NCBI GenBank assembly: GCA_011037195.1 | Contig: JAAEAF010000115.1 | Coordinates: 248,001 to 312,000, forward strand | Length of the DNA stretch: 64,000 bases | Reading direction: 5' to 3' | From: Triatoma infestans | Taxonomy: Eukaryota > Arthropoda > Insecta > Hemiptera > Reduviidae | Shown here: positions 1 through 12,700 of the stretch, piece after piece | Layout of the letters: each line of letters begins with the position of its first letter | How positions within the stretch are numbered: position 1 is the first letter of the stretch | Program-made: the position numbers and the translations under genes | The notes under the pieces: generated by a model | What the model was told of the DNA's origin: nothing | Database searches by the model: none | What the model saw: the letters and a program-made list of their open reading frames with translations, nothing else

Positions 1-319
1 ATTTACTAATACTACAAAAATCTATAATTTTCTTTCACAATTTTCTCACAAACTGTTCGATAAAAATTCACGATTTTGTGTGCTATTATTCACAACACTT
101 AGATCTAAAGTTATGCCAATTTTCAACTATAAACTCAAAACATAACCACACTTTATAAAAGAAATACACGATGCGATGTTCACTCTCTGAACGCTCGATT
201 GGAACTCCTGCTTGCCCTATAATAATAATAAAAAAAAAAAACTAATATTGCCTTGTGGTGGCCCTGTAATACAGTAAAGAAATTTCTCGGTCCGCGACCC
301 ACATTTATGAAAAACGGCT

Positions 320-890
320 CTTAAAATGTTATATATTTTCCAATTTTGGCTTCTATAGTTTTAACATTGCTTTTCCAGTTAAGGGTTTTGTCCTTAATTA
401 AAACCAAAAATGTTGCTGACGTTTCGAATGGAAACTTCCAGCTACTTAAATAGAGCTCATTGAAGAGATTTGATCTTTGTTTTCTCGTGAATGGAACTAA
501 AATTGATTTTGTTTTCAAGCGTCCGTTGGTATAATTTTCTTACAACTTTACTAAGGTCTTGTATGCATTGTTCAATTGATTTCTTTGTTGTATACATACA
601 AACGTCGTCTGCGTACTGTGACAATTTTACATTTGTGTAATATTTTCTAAATTCTTAACATTGACGGAATATAATATCGGGGACTGAAGTCTTTCTTGAA
701 GCAATCTAATTTCTTGTTAATATGGCCCTTCTATTTTATAATTTATTTTCACATTTAGGTATTCCTGTTTGAAATTAAACCAATCTTGTTTTTAATGAAT
801 TTGTTAGGTAATTTTTGAGCTTTCACTTTTTCAGCCCAAATTGGAAGTTGGACTATATTATAGTACGCAGAGATAAAATCTAAAATATAA
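320..890 (-). mobile_element. Non-LTR retrotransposon relic, reverse transcriptase palm region
   Basis: Read on the minus strand this stretch encodes pieces of a Jockey/CR1-like reverse transcriptase. The catalytic box reads QYADDVCMYTTKKSIEQC (about 625-575), followed by KTKSILVPFTRKQRSN and a degraded form of the FLGV..LNWKSHV block (DKTLNWKSNVKTIEAKIGK, about 395-330). Frameshifts and stops occur throughout, so it is a dead fragment. It looks like the downstream part of the same element whose finger region is at 1190-1560; the sequence between them is a later insertion. Confidence 0.7.
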
Positions 891-962
891 CTAAAGTCAC
901 TTTATTTTCTGTAAAGCCTGTATAAATTTCCATAGCTAATTAAATCAGACATGCATAGGTTT

Positions 963-1177
963 TTTTACGGCGGGGGGAAAGTGCCTCCACACGAAGTGTG
1001 GGACTTGCACCTACTAAAAAAACCCCCTCCCTCAAAGGCAGTTGTCCACCCTGGAACTGCTTATGGGCCCCCCCCCATGGTACTTCTTCGGGGTGGTGCC
1101 TCGTAATGCCACCGCGAGCTGCCTCCGACCTAGCTGGACCCCGTCCTCGGGTCATAGGTTTACTCTTCGGGGTATGG
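963..1177 (-). mobile_element. Short GC-rich retroposon insertion (5'-truncated LINE tail or SINE)
   Basis: A GC-rich block in AT-rich surroundings. On the minus strand it ends in a run of A (seen as T at 961-967), and it is flanked by direct copies of TGCATAGGTTT at 952-962 and 1178-1188, an 11-bp target-site duplication. On the minus strand it stays open as a peptide with PARSEAARGGITRHHPEEV and PLREGVFLVGASPTLRV. I take it as the 3' end of a LINE inserted into an older reverse transcriptase relic. A CATAGGTTTACTCTT direct repeat is also present at its 5' end. Assignment to a named family was not possible. Confidence 0.6.
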
Positions 1178-1189
1178 TGCATAGGTTTA

Positions 1190-1560
1190 CTCTTTCTAAA
1201 ACCAAACTGGTTCTATGGCAGCATTTTATTATGTTATTATAGCTTCCACTCTAATCTATACTTAATCATTCTTTTGAATTTTCAGCGAACAGGAAGAAAA
1301 AGCACTGGGGCCCTAAATTTTCATTTAGGAATTATCCTTTCGCTAACATATTGCATAATTTCAACAATACTTATTTTATGGGAATCGGAAGATTTTCAGT
1401 TACTGGGTAGTTGGCTAATGTATACTATCCATCCCTGGGGCTGTATTTGCATGATGTTCAATAGCTTTATTTAATTCATTTATTGTAAAATATTGCACTA
1501 ATATATGAGGATGCTCGTTATTAATTCTATTAAAATCGTTATATTCTATTTGAACAATAG
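1190..1560 (-). mobile_element. Non-LTR retrotransposon relic, reverse transcriptase finger region
   Basis: On the minus strand the peptide NKAIEHHANTAPGMDSIH matches the start of the fingers block of Jockey/CR1-like reverse transcriptases (the APGxDxI signature), followed by remnants resembling LLKLCNMLLKG and a proline-tryptophan-lysine segment. Frames are broken. It continues, beyond the insertion at 963-1177, into the palm fragment at 320-890. Confidence 0.6.
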
Positions 1561-1799
1561 GGGGTCCTAATTGTCACCGCTTGGATGAGGGACAATTCTC
1601 TGGATGGTTCTCAAAGATTTTTCAGGGTTCCCTTATCTTTAGTAAAACATATTCCTTCATAGCTTCAGTATTTACTTACAGATTTATATTTGCACGAATC
1701 TTATTACATTATTCTATGATTCAAGAGGGGGGTGTCTATAAGTAAGGCGACCTTGGACTGTCCCAATCACATGTTTATGATGATATCTAGAGATAATTA

Positions 1800-2035
1800 A
1801 ATAAATTCATGTCCATGAAAAACAGAATTTCCGGGTTGAGACCGTGTCAGTGGTTTCTAAAAACAGACGTTTGGTCCATGTTGCAGTGAGCCTCTTCAGG
1901 GTCCTTACACCTTGAAAGCCATTAAGCCAATGTACCTTGGTAGAGAAAGGCGTCGGTTTTTAGCAAATCACGTCGCGGTCTTAACATGGGAACTCGTGTT
2001 TCTCATGAAAATGGCCGCGGAAACTTAGAAGTTCA
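1800..2035 (+). repeat. Foldback repeat, family B, copy 1
   Basis: This block shares a run of sequence with 37040-37215 and 39170-39435. Its ends are roughly inverted: one end carries GGTTGAGACCGTGTCAGTGG, the other CGTCGCGGTCTTAACATGGG near GAAAATGGCCGCGGAAAC. The centre contains GAGCCTCTTCAGGGTCCTTA, the minus-strand form of the CCCTGAAGAGGCTC hammerhead-like core, but here the second half reads CAAACGTC instead of GAAACGTC. It lies upstream of the first recognised LYST exon. Confidence 0.6.
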
Positions 2036-2377
2036 TGTCCATTTTCTTCAAATAATATTAAATGCAAGAATAGCCCTCATAGCATTTAGAGGAAATCCTG
2101 AGATGACATACAGCTAAAATATATAATTTACACTTAATTACAATAATTACAGTTAATTTACTATAATTTACAATTATCACTGAAAGTTCTTCACTGAAAT
2201 TAGGCGAACCTACATAACCGATAAGAAACCGACAGTGCGAGCTATGAGGGACATTCGCATGCACTTAGCACAATTTGAAGAACTGGACACATGAATTTAT
2301 TTTATTAATCTCTGGATACTGATCAAACATACATTAGTTTAGTAATGCAATCTTTCAAGATGACTTATTTGTTTCAG

Positions 2378-2524
2378 ATATTCAGAGTTGTTGGTCTCGA
2401 GGTGCCATTTTTCTACCATTAAACGCCGAACTTGGATGGGCAATGTGGGTACAAGGGTTTTCTTTTTCACTTTGGATGCGTCTAGAGCCTCATTATTCAG
2501 TAGCTTTGTCCGATCATACCGACT
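2378..2524 (+). CDS. LYST: LYST exon a: start of concanavalin-like domain
   Basis: The acceptor TTTCAG precedes 2378 and the donor GTAAAT follows 2524. The frame begins after two bases that finish a codon from an unseen upstream exon. The encoded segment contains [20 protein letters not shown] and [11 protein letters not shown], the opening strands of the ConA-like lectin fold found ahead of the BEACH region in LYST-type proteins. It ends with one base of a split serine codon. Confidence 0.85.
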
Positions 2525-5500
2525 GTAAATATATTTGGTTTATTCAGTAAAGTACAATTTGGAACAAAATTACTAGTAATGCAATAATAAAAATATTTTT
2601 TCATAGCTTACGCCGAGAGCACAAGCTCAGAAAGTGGAAGAAGTTCTGGTTTGGATGATATCAATATTGACCATTTGCTACATATTATTTCAATTGGATA
2701 TGAGGCTCATGTATTGGAATTTTGGGCAGATACTTCTAGAGGTGAAGTTGCTTTCCTCATTTGGTTACGCTTCTCATTTTATTAGTTTAATATCTTCCTT
2801 TAAAATAAATAAAATTCATTTTAGAGCTACTGTATGTACGGCTAACGAGACCTGATAATCAGAGGATAGAAGTATTGTCAGAAGTCTCTTTGGAAGGTCG
2901 CCTTTCCGCGAATGTTTGGCACCATTTGGCCATTTCTGTACATGATTCTGTTCATAGTGGTAAAGTTATCATTGAGGTATGGTTTTTATTAAGTTTAATA
3001 AAACTTTATTTACTTTTCATATTTTATTTTTTGTATTTCTTATATTTCACATTATTTTTTTTTTTTTTTTTACTTTTATTTTATCAGAGATATTTTCCGT
3101 GATAGCCTGCCTTTTTTTTTTGGTTATCGACTGGTTCCGTGCGTTTGCCAATCATTTTGTCAAAACAGTGTGATAACATAGACTCGCACAGAGCAAATTT
3201 AGTTGATTGTATCAACTAAATTTGCTCTGGGCAAGTCTGTCTATGTTATACTATTTTGACAAAAACATTCTAATGATAGGTGAAAGCTTAAAAATGCAGA
3301 TACTATTATACAAGAAAATATTTACACTATAAGAAAACTGATCGGAAGTTATTGCAATGTACGGAAAAGGCCGTGTTCGAAAAAAAAGGTAAAATCGGTA
3401 ACTCGATAACTTAACTGGCAAAACTTTTCACAAACCTCGTAAGTCATGTTGCGAACGTGCACGCCCTCATACTCGTATTCTACTGGAGTGAGGAGAAGGT
3501 AAGTCCATCTCTCGCCTTTGCCTCAGTTATCCACTCTAGGGCCATCCATGTATGATAATATGATAACGATTCTATCATCTCTGTAAATTATTAGAATTAA
3601 ATGGGTTGTAAATTTAAAGAAAATCTGGTTATTAAAGGCCATAAAGGCTCCTTCGGTTTCATTAAACTTAGTATACTTTATACAAACAGAGGCATATAAT
3701 TTATATTTGTGACTTTTTCAAAGTTCATTTTATTTTAGAGGTGCTATAGGGGAGGTGGGGTGTTCACGTTTTGCTCAAATAAGTAGTTTTATTAAGTTTA
3801 GATTCTCCAATTGATATAACATTGAAGATCAAGTAAATATTTAGTACAAATTATAATATTGAAGAAAGTTTTGTTAATTATAACTTAGTAAGATGCAGTA
3901 AAATAAAGTCATGTGAGTGTTTCACACCAATTTTTATTTTTATATACATAAGATGTATACTTTCGAGGCCTGCTTCGTTTAAAATATTGCTAAATGGATC
4001 AGAGATATTTTCCGTGATAGTCAGCTTCTTTTCGTGGGTACACTAAATTGAGTGGATGGAAATTTGCTCTTGCAAGTCTATATTATCAGACTGTTTTAAC
4101 AAAACATCCTGATGATGGGCAAATGCCCGAAACTGGTCGTTGACCATGAAAAGTAGCAGGCTGACACGGAAAATATCTCTGATGCTTTCCAGCTCTGCGG
4201 TACCAACCACAATTGCTAAATGGTTTAACATGTTTGAGAAGCATCAGCATATTATTCATACTCAGATAGATATTTTGTTAACGTGTAATAAATATTGTAT
4301 GGGATTTCTTTTGCTTTTAGCCACAACCACAAACAGTGTACATCTTCAGATTCCTGCTCTTTACATCATGGAACCATGATATTACAAATTCCATTTAAAA
4401 CTCGAACCTACATTTTCGTCATACGTTGCGTTTCTCGTTAACATGTTTAGTTTCTTATTTGAAGGTGACACTTACAATTGATGGGTGGTGTGAGGTGCAG
4501 GTCCCTCTTACATTCAAGGGCATTCTAGTGCGTAAAAGTCGGCCTACCAATGTAATTATCGGAGATACTCGTAAAGGTCTGTCAAAGGAAGCTGAAAATA
4601 TTGCTGTACCACCTGGTCAGTGGCACTTTGGGAGTTTAATGATGTTTAGAAAACCTGTACTCAAGGTTTGTTGTATTTGATTCAAATTTTAAATTAACAT
4701 TGAATTATTCTATTTTCTAATGTTTTTAATAATGAAGAAATTTTGTTAATATAATAAACCATGATTAGGACAAGAAGAATGTTGTTTTACTAGCAGCCTA
4801 TGGGCCGAACTGTTACTCAGTAACAAAAGCTCGAGTCGGAAGCTTACCACCAGCCTGGTATACTCTATTTAATCATAAGACTTTAACTTCTGGAGTGTCT
4901 TGGTCTGAGCTTCTTGACAACAACGGTGTCGTTTATTACAAAGAATTACAGGTCCGTAGATATTGCATTTGACTTCATTATTGGTTTTCCTTTTTCAACG
5001 TTAATATTACTCCCACCTCTTCCCATAAGATTATAGAGAAGACATAAAGGACTTGAAACAGATGTTTCAAGTCCTTTATGTCTTCTCTTGAAATATAGTA
5101 TTTAAATCATGTTGCAGGAAAATTTAATGTGCAGTTACTCAGCGAAGAATTCCGATGCAATGAATGTTTATCCTCAAACATCATCTACTTCTGGTATTGT
5201 TAAATATACATTTAGTTACAAAAACACCTAAACATCTAGTCTAATGCATTTCTCAACTTTGAATTAATTTTTTTTTATCTATTGCATAATAATTCAAAGA
5301 TATGTTTTATAATACTAAAGATATGTTTCTTCCTAAGCCGGTGAAGATATTTTTGGCGGCATTTTTAATACCTTGAAAAATATGGAGTGAACCCTCACAC
5401 GACTTATTTCTTGTCTCAAATCCTAGCCAACAACTTTGCTCCGACTTGGACTTATTGCTACAGATTTCTTGCACTAAATGGTAGGTGGGATAGACCCTTA

Positions 5501-6730
5501 CACAATACACTGAAATGTCACTTTAGAGACGGCGATGCTCTTGCATGTCTGCTTTTAACCTGGCCTTAGAAAAAGTAATCAGGAACTCTAGTATTCAGAC
5601 TTCTTAGTTACTAAACAAAACTCCGCAAATCAATTTTTAAGGAAAAGAGTTCCAAATAAAAGTGATAACTCAGAAAAGTGCAGTGTGAATACCAATTTTT
5701 CAAGAAAAATGTTGAAGCAGTTTTCGCCAAACTCGCAAAAATCGCCAAATTTTAGTAAAATGATATTTTGTAAAACTTTGAGCCCCGTCTCCTCAAGATA
5801 CCTAAACGAAAAGGCATATCGAAGTTTTTGCGTTATTAGTTTCTTTAGGTTCTAAACTAATCGTCTGAAGTTCTTCAGATAGTTCTCATAGCAAATACAG
5901 TCCCTCATAGTGGTTAGGAGAAATGCTGAGATGTTATACACCTAAAATATAAATACACAATAGATATAGGAATTATAAATCAAATCAAGAACATAAGTAA
6001 TATCAATGTGTATTTTATTATTAATTACTAGTAAAGAGATAATAATATAATAAATAATAAAGAAAGTAAAAACTTAAGAATTTTTAAATTATACCAATTA
6101 AACATAAGCTTATGACGCCAACTTATAACGTTAACATAATCAAACATTTAAAAAGTTTACTCAGATAAAAAAAAAAAATCTGGTGTGAAACACTCACACA
6201 ACTTTCTGTTACTCCAGTTCTCAAAATTATAATTGACAAATTTTATAGTTTGTGTACTAAATTTAATGAAATTCATTGAAAACTGAAAAAACTGTTCCGT
6301 AAAAGCGCACTTCCGGTTTACTAATTTCCTTGAAATTCGGAATTTTGAGCATGTATTTAATTCTAATTAACATTATTTAAATGAAAGAATTGTCTAAACT
6401 GAAATAGTACTTTAGAAGTAGCCGTAACCACACCCCTCCCCATAACTGCCCTTAAATGAATAGGCCCTGAACTGCCCATAACTTCCCAGAGAAATATTTC
6501 AAATAAAAGTTGTAGCTCCTTTGTATGTTTAGTTGATATACCAAGTTTAAAGAAAATCGTCGGATCCATTTTTGAGGAAAACGCAAAAAATTAAAAAAAA
6601 CAACTAGTAAAGTGGTGCTTCCGGTTGAGGAATTTTGACAGATAATGTACTGTCAGATCCTATGGTGATACCTAAACGAAATATCAAGTTTCAACTTTCT
6701 AACGGTTTTTCGTTTTTGAGCTATGCTGTT

Positions 6731-6768
<38 letters not shown>

Positions 6769-9700
6769 AACACACAGAGAGACCATTTGCTAAAAACCAC
6801 TTTTTTGGGCTCAGGGGACCTCAAAACGATATTTCCGGTGATAGCTCGATATGGAAAATTTGACACGATTATACTTCCTCTTAAGCTAGGAGTAAGAGAA
6901 AGTAAAAAAGAGTGATATATATATGAATGAGCACTGAAGAATTTAGAGTTTATCGGAATTTTTAATAATTTATTTATAGCACGTTCCAACATAAATATGC
7001 AAAAGAAAGTATGTTGTGCGAGAGAGAGGTATAAAGAGGTGTGTCAGCAGAGCACTCTACACGCTTTCGTTCAAATGGTTCGGTTATCTAGAGTATGGCT
7101 TTCTCAATTTTTTTTCTATTTCTGCGATTTTATCGAAAGCGGCTCGAACGATTTTCTTTAAATTTCATATTCTAACCACATTAGATTTACCATTTTTATT
7201 TGAAACATTTATCTGGAATAATGTTTTCGGTTAGTTCAGACGTTGGTTTCCTCTCTAAAATGGTTGCAGTGATATTCTTTGAACACAGAAAACTGCACAC
7301 ATATGACTCCAACTTTTATTTGACATAGTTTTCCACAAAAATTAATTTAAGGGAAGTTCTGAGAAAGTTGCGAAATAACATTACTTTCAATCTGCAATTT
7401 CAGGTTCTCGACCTACAAAACAATAATGAAACTAACTTTTAGTAAAAATTCCAGTTTTGAAAAAGATAATCAATAGAACTGTGAGAATAGAATAAGAGTA
7501 AGTGATAAAGGCTTCACCCCAAGTTTTTGTTTCTTTAATAATAATCAACAATTTCTGCAATCAATTTTCTCGGACAGTCGAACCACACAATGAGTATAAC
7601 TGGGAAGAATTTAGTTTTCAAAAAATGACACGGATGCAGTACGAATAAGAGTAGTTGAAAAGTAAATCTCTTTAATGTAAAAAGGATATTGAGGTTCGGA
7701 CAAAAAAAATTCTTTTTTCAAATTATTACATTTTTTTCAACACTTGGTGATGGTGTATCACAAGTTAAACATCTGAACATCTAGCATTTCTCAACTTTGA
7801 ATTATTTTTTTTTTCATTTATTAAATTATTACTAAAGACAAGTTTTATTTTTAAGAAATTCAAACAGACAAATTTTTACCCTGAAGAAGGCAATAAATTT
7901 GCCGAAACGTCGGTGAAAATTTGAAAAAAGAGTTTTATTTTTACCCAATCTCAATATCCTTTTTGCAATATCAAATACAGTGATCGTAACGAACATCAAA
8001 ACGAAAATCTCTTTTTTTAGGTTTTGACACAAAGTAAATTAAGATTATGTAAATAACATCTTTTAGCTCGATAATAAACAATTGAATAAAGATTGAAAAA
8101 ATTGTATAAGCATTTGTATGGGAAATTTGTTTAAAGTTTTGTTTCAGACGCGTTAACGTTTGAAATCATTGCCAGCTTCCGGGCAGTGTTCTCATTATAG
8201 ACAGCACTGACAGTCACATGGACCAATAGACAAGTTTGCCCTTACTTGAACATGGCAAATCCAGTGAGCTACTACTGAGCTAATCCCGCCCCTATTAAAA
8301 CAATTTTTGGGGAAAAAAATTGAATTAAATTTTGAAATTAGATTGAAAAGTGAATTTTAATTTTGCAATTTATTAGGAGGATTGAGTACAAGCTTCAGGG
8401 TTGTTGGAATGGATCAAAGATGTAGCCAATTAGTACCAATGTTTGTACCTCTGGTGACATTCTGTGAACCTAGTACTGTTAGCTTTTCTACAATAAGTTC
8501 AGCCATAGATTGCCTAGGAGGAATATCGGTGTTCGTCTTTCTGATGGCGAAGGTAAATAGCTGAACATAGTTAGCTGTATTAAATTGATTTATTTTTATT
8601 TAGGATTTTTTTTTCAGGTTGTTGAATTGGAAGGGAACGAAACAGACCAAGCTCAAGCGCTTGAACTTTTACTGAAACTCAGCCATATTGAACCTTCACT
8701 TAAAGCTCAATCATCAAGTTATTTACCACTTATCAAATATATGTTGGAAACAGAAGCTTGTTCACCTGGTTCTTACATGCTCAAAGTGAGTCCATTCTTT
8801 AGAACGGCTTTAGCCAGCCTGCTTATTAACATTTGGCGTTGTTGGTTTCACAAATATTAGTGAAAATATTTACATTGCAGGCCATCTTAGATACTTGTTG
8901 CGACCACGCAGGCCTGCTGTCTACTTGGGCCGACGAATTAGAAGTTAGCACTAGTTGTGATTACATACTTATTGAACCATTCACCGTCGTAACACTGGTG
9001 CTCGGTGCGCCACAAGCTTGGTTGAATGCCCCAGGCTCTCCCCTTGCATTGCTCCTTCGAAGTTTACTTGCCCTGCTTCGTGATGACCATCCATTTAGAG
9101 AATTCAATGCTGCCCAATTGAACAGGGCCAATGCTCTGGAAGCGATATTGGAATTCTGCAAAGGACGATTGGTTGAATCGGGCACCAAGCTGGATCAGCA
9201 GTTGTGTGGTGAGATATTTTTACTGTAATTATTAAAATAGAAGTTTATTCTGATATTTTTTGTGTGTCTGTTTGAAATTATATATACACATATATTATGC
9301 ATATTATATATTTATACACATATACATTATACATACAGAGAGATAGTTTCTTTCCTTATGATGTTCATTCCTCCAGGAAAGTGTTGGCTGTTATAGAACT
9401 CGAAACACATCACCTATTATTTTATTGCAATACATTATTATTTCTCTAAAGAATATGTGAATCAAAATTCCATACGTTTTTAATAAACACTATAAGGTGA
9501 GTCGGGATAAGTGCTTCATGGAGAAAGTGTGTCTCTTACTTTGGAGGCTTCCCCCATTTAAGTTCTATAACTTCCCTTCTAGTGGAGGATATGGGTAACC
9601 TAATACTTTAGTTATATTTCTCACAGACCTCGCTCTGCACACTGTGCCCCTTTTGCGACCATGGCATGTAGACGATTTTACTCACCTATGTGTAAAATAT

Positions 9701-12700
9701 TATGAATAAAGGGGAGTTATTTAAATGTCAATCAGCTGTAAAATTGTGCTTATTAACGGAAAATTAGTGTTCACAGTCAATTATTATTATTTCTGATTAT
9801 AATTTCACAAATATTCATTTTTAAATTTACTGATAAATAGGTTCAAAATGTGAAAAACTGCAAAATGCGTCCCAAAAATTTAGGACAAATAAGCCTCGCA
9901 GGTTACATTCGCAGTCATTCAAATTGATCATTTTTATTGATTATGAAGTACAAATGACCAATTACAAAGGAAACTTGAGAAAATCTGGAACTTTATTTAA
10001 CAGGAGGTTTCTCGAGGAGCAGTTTATTATAATCATTTTTCATCAATATAAGGTACATCTATAGACACAGTAAATGGAGAAAAAAATGAAATTCAAGCAA
10101 TGCTTTATTAAAGAAAAGAGTTTAAAGTCCAGATATTCCAAGTTTTTGAATGATCCATTCTCTGTATTCGAATTCTAACCAAAAATTTGTTTCGCTTAGT
10201 TAAATGTAGATAGTTGAGACAGAATGCTCGCATTCAGAAAGGTTTTTTTCATTACAGTTTCATTGGTGGACGTGATTAGAGGATTGATGACAGCACCACC
10301 TCAGTTACATCATGTGACTGCAATAGCAGATTATCTACTATTAGCCCATCCTGCTCATGCCACTTATATTTCACATGCTCGAGCAAGCCTCTACTTCGTA
10401 CTACCCCCTCGCCCACCTTCTCGACAACGTCGACATGCTAGAAGAAATGGTGCTGGCCTTTTTGATGGTACAGATATCGGAGAGTATAGAGGCCTCTTTA
10501 CACGTCCTGTCGACCCTAGTAAGCTCAACAGAGCTCTGGCTAATCTGCAGATGAAACAGATCTCAGGCAAAACAAAGTCGAGAAGGAGAAGCAAACTGTC
10601 TCCACCCGAGGAATTAGCTAATCAATCAGAGATTATTTGTGATTCAGGAATATCAGGATCTTATCATGGAGGTAATTTTTTTTTTTTTAATTTCTCTTAT
10701 TGTGAGAGGGATCATTCAAATTTTTGAATCAGAGTTTTCCCGAAAATACATAGAAGGAATTTTGTGCTTGAAAAATTGTTTTTAAAATTGGTGTATTTGT
10801 GGCATGTGTTGTATGCTGGTCTGCACAACTCAAAAACGGAAAATTGCACAAAATTCCACTTTTTCATAATTAGTTTTTACCAGGAAGCCGAAAGAAAGGT
10901 TTCGTTCAAAATCTGTCTCATAGAAGCTCACATTATTTTTCCCAATTTTCTTTTACTTGAAATTTTTCCCTGATAATTCATTTTAGGGAGTTCAGGGGGA
11001 TAAGCTTTCCTAACATACGGTTCCTCCACTTCTATACAATTAGCAGCAATTAAGTGCCTTGTAAAAATTCCAAGTTTGAAGAAAATTGGTCAACTGGAAG
11101 TACCACTGTATTAATGGATTTTTTGTTTTTTCAATGTTATCGAAAGTGACTCCAGCTGTTTTTTTCAAAACTTTGTGGAACACTTACACTACTAAAGATC
11201 TTTTTTCCAATCATTTTGACGGGCTCATTGACATTAAAGAGGTTATTGGGGGAGACTCTTCTCATAACTGCTATATCTGTGTAATATTTAGTTCCATATT
11301 GAAATTCCCACATTTAAAAAAAGTTCAATTAAATCTGGGAGCATAGCAGTAACAGAAACTCCTGTGAGCCACTTACACAAATTTCTTTTTCGTTTGGACA
11401 TTAAATACAAATTCCTAACTATGTGCTCTTATGGCAATTGTGCAAGCAGACGAGTAATTTTTAAGCGCTTTAGATGCGTAAAGAGATTGGCTATACAGCT
11501 AAATCCACTGTGATTAAGAGTTGGTATATATAATTTGCTCTGTTAAGTTTCCAAGGTATTAATTATGATTATGCGTGATTGTGAACTAGAGTTTGCCTTC
11601 GGTAGGTTTTAGCCATCATATGTGTGGCACCCATAAGTGATCCTTTGTGCAGTGTGTAAATATCGAGTGGTGTCAATGTGTTATGCTGTTGTTATCCGGT
11701 ATATTCGCAGGGGTGCCAAATTCTGAAATAGTTGCTAGCTCACTTCCCCTTATCTTAAAGGGATTTTACAATGGCCTTTGTTGAAAAGTTTTATTACACA
11801 AAGTATTGAGCAGTGATTGTGATATTTCGTACAGCTTTTTGAGATACTAATATTAAACATACTTTGTCACATCTCTGATACCATACTACCTTGACATTTG
11901 CATTTTATGCGAGGAAAACTTCCTAGGATTAATTTAGGATTACTTCCTAGACAAGAATATTTCATGTGTTTCATGGTGACATCTTCGTTAATTGCGAATG
12001 TTTACTAACTGTGACCACTTACGACCGCATAAGTTATTCGAACAAGTATTCCTTCCTTACTGAACATCTCAAACAAAAATAGTATTTTAAAGACACCATT
12101 ATTATTGCCTATCAGTTTTACTCTGTGTTTGCAATTGTTTTAATAGGCAACCTGGAGCTTGATTTGGATCATTTAAGTGATACCTCCGCTAATACTTACT
12201 TCACCAATCGACGGTTAAATCGTAGAAGCAGTTCCACTTCTACCACTTCCAGTTCAACAAGTTCTTCATCTAATGCTACCGATGATGATGACAAATACAA
12301 CAACGTATCAGAAGTTGATGAGGGGGATGACAGCATTACCGTCGGCCTTTTAAATCTTCTCCGAGATCAAATTTTGGTAATGCCGGATTCTGTAGCTCAT
12401 AATGCTTTGCCTAATGTACTTACTCCTGAATGTTTCATTGTGATGGCAAATCATGCCAATACTGCCGTCACTACTGCAGTAGTTAAGGTTAGTTTTGTTT
12501 TACTTTGGAACAATTTTCAGTATATCCAATCATGCCTTTTTAGTTGACTTAATTTTTCATTTAATATAGGTGTTGTCGGCTTATTTGGAAAGGGTAAGCA
12601 TTGAAGAAAAGTGCCGTTTTGTAAAAGATCGAGGTTTTCACTTGCTAGCTATGCAGTTGTCACATGCTGGACCTACAATAGAACTAGCTGACGCATTAGC

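Noticed and set aside
998..1474. 158-codon open stretch on the plus strand
   Set aside because: It runs antisense across two retroelement fragments whose minus-strand peptides match reverse transcriptase and a retroposon tail; it has no domain of its own.
4043..4379. Open stretches on both strands
   Set aside because: They are readings through the inverted arms of a foldback element.
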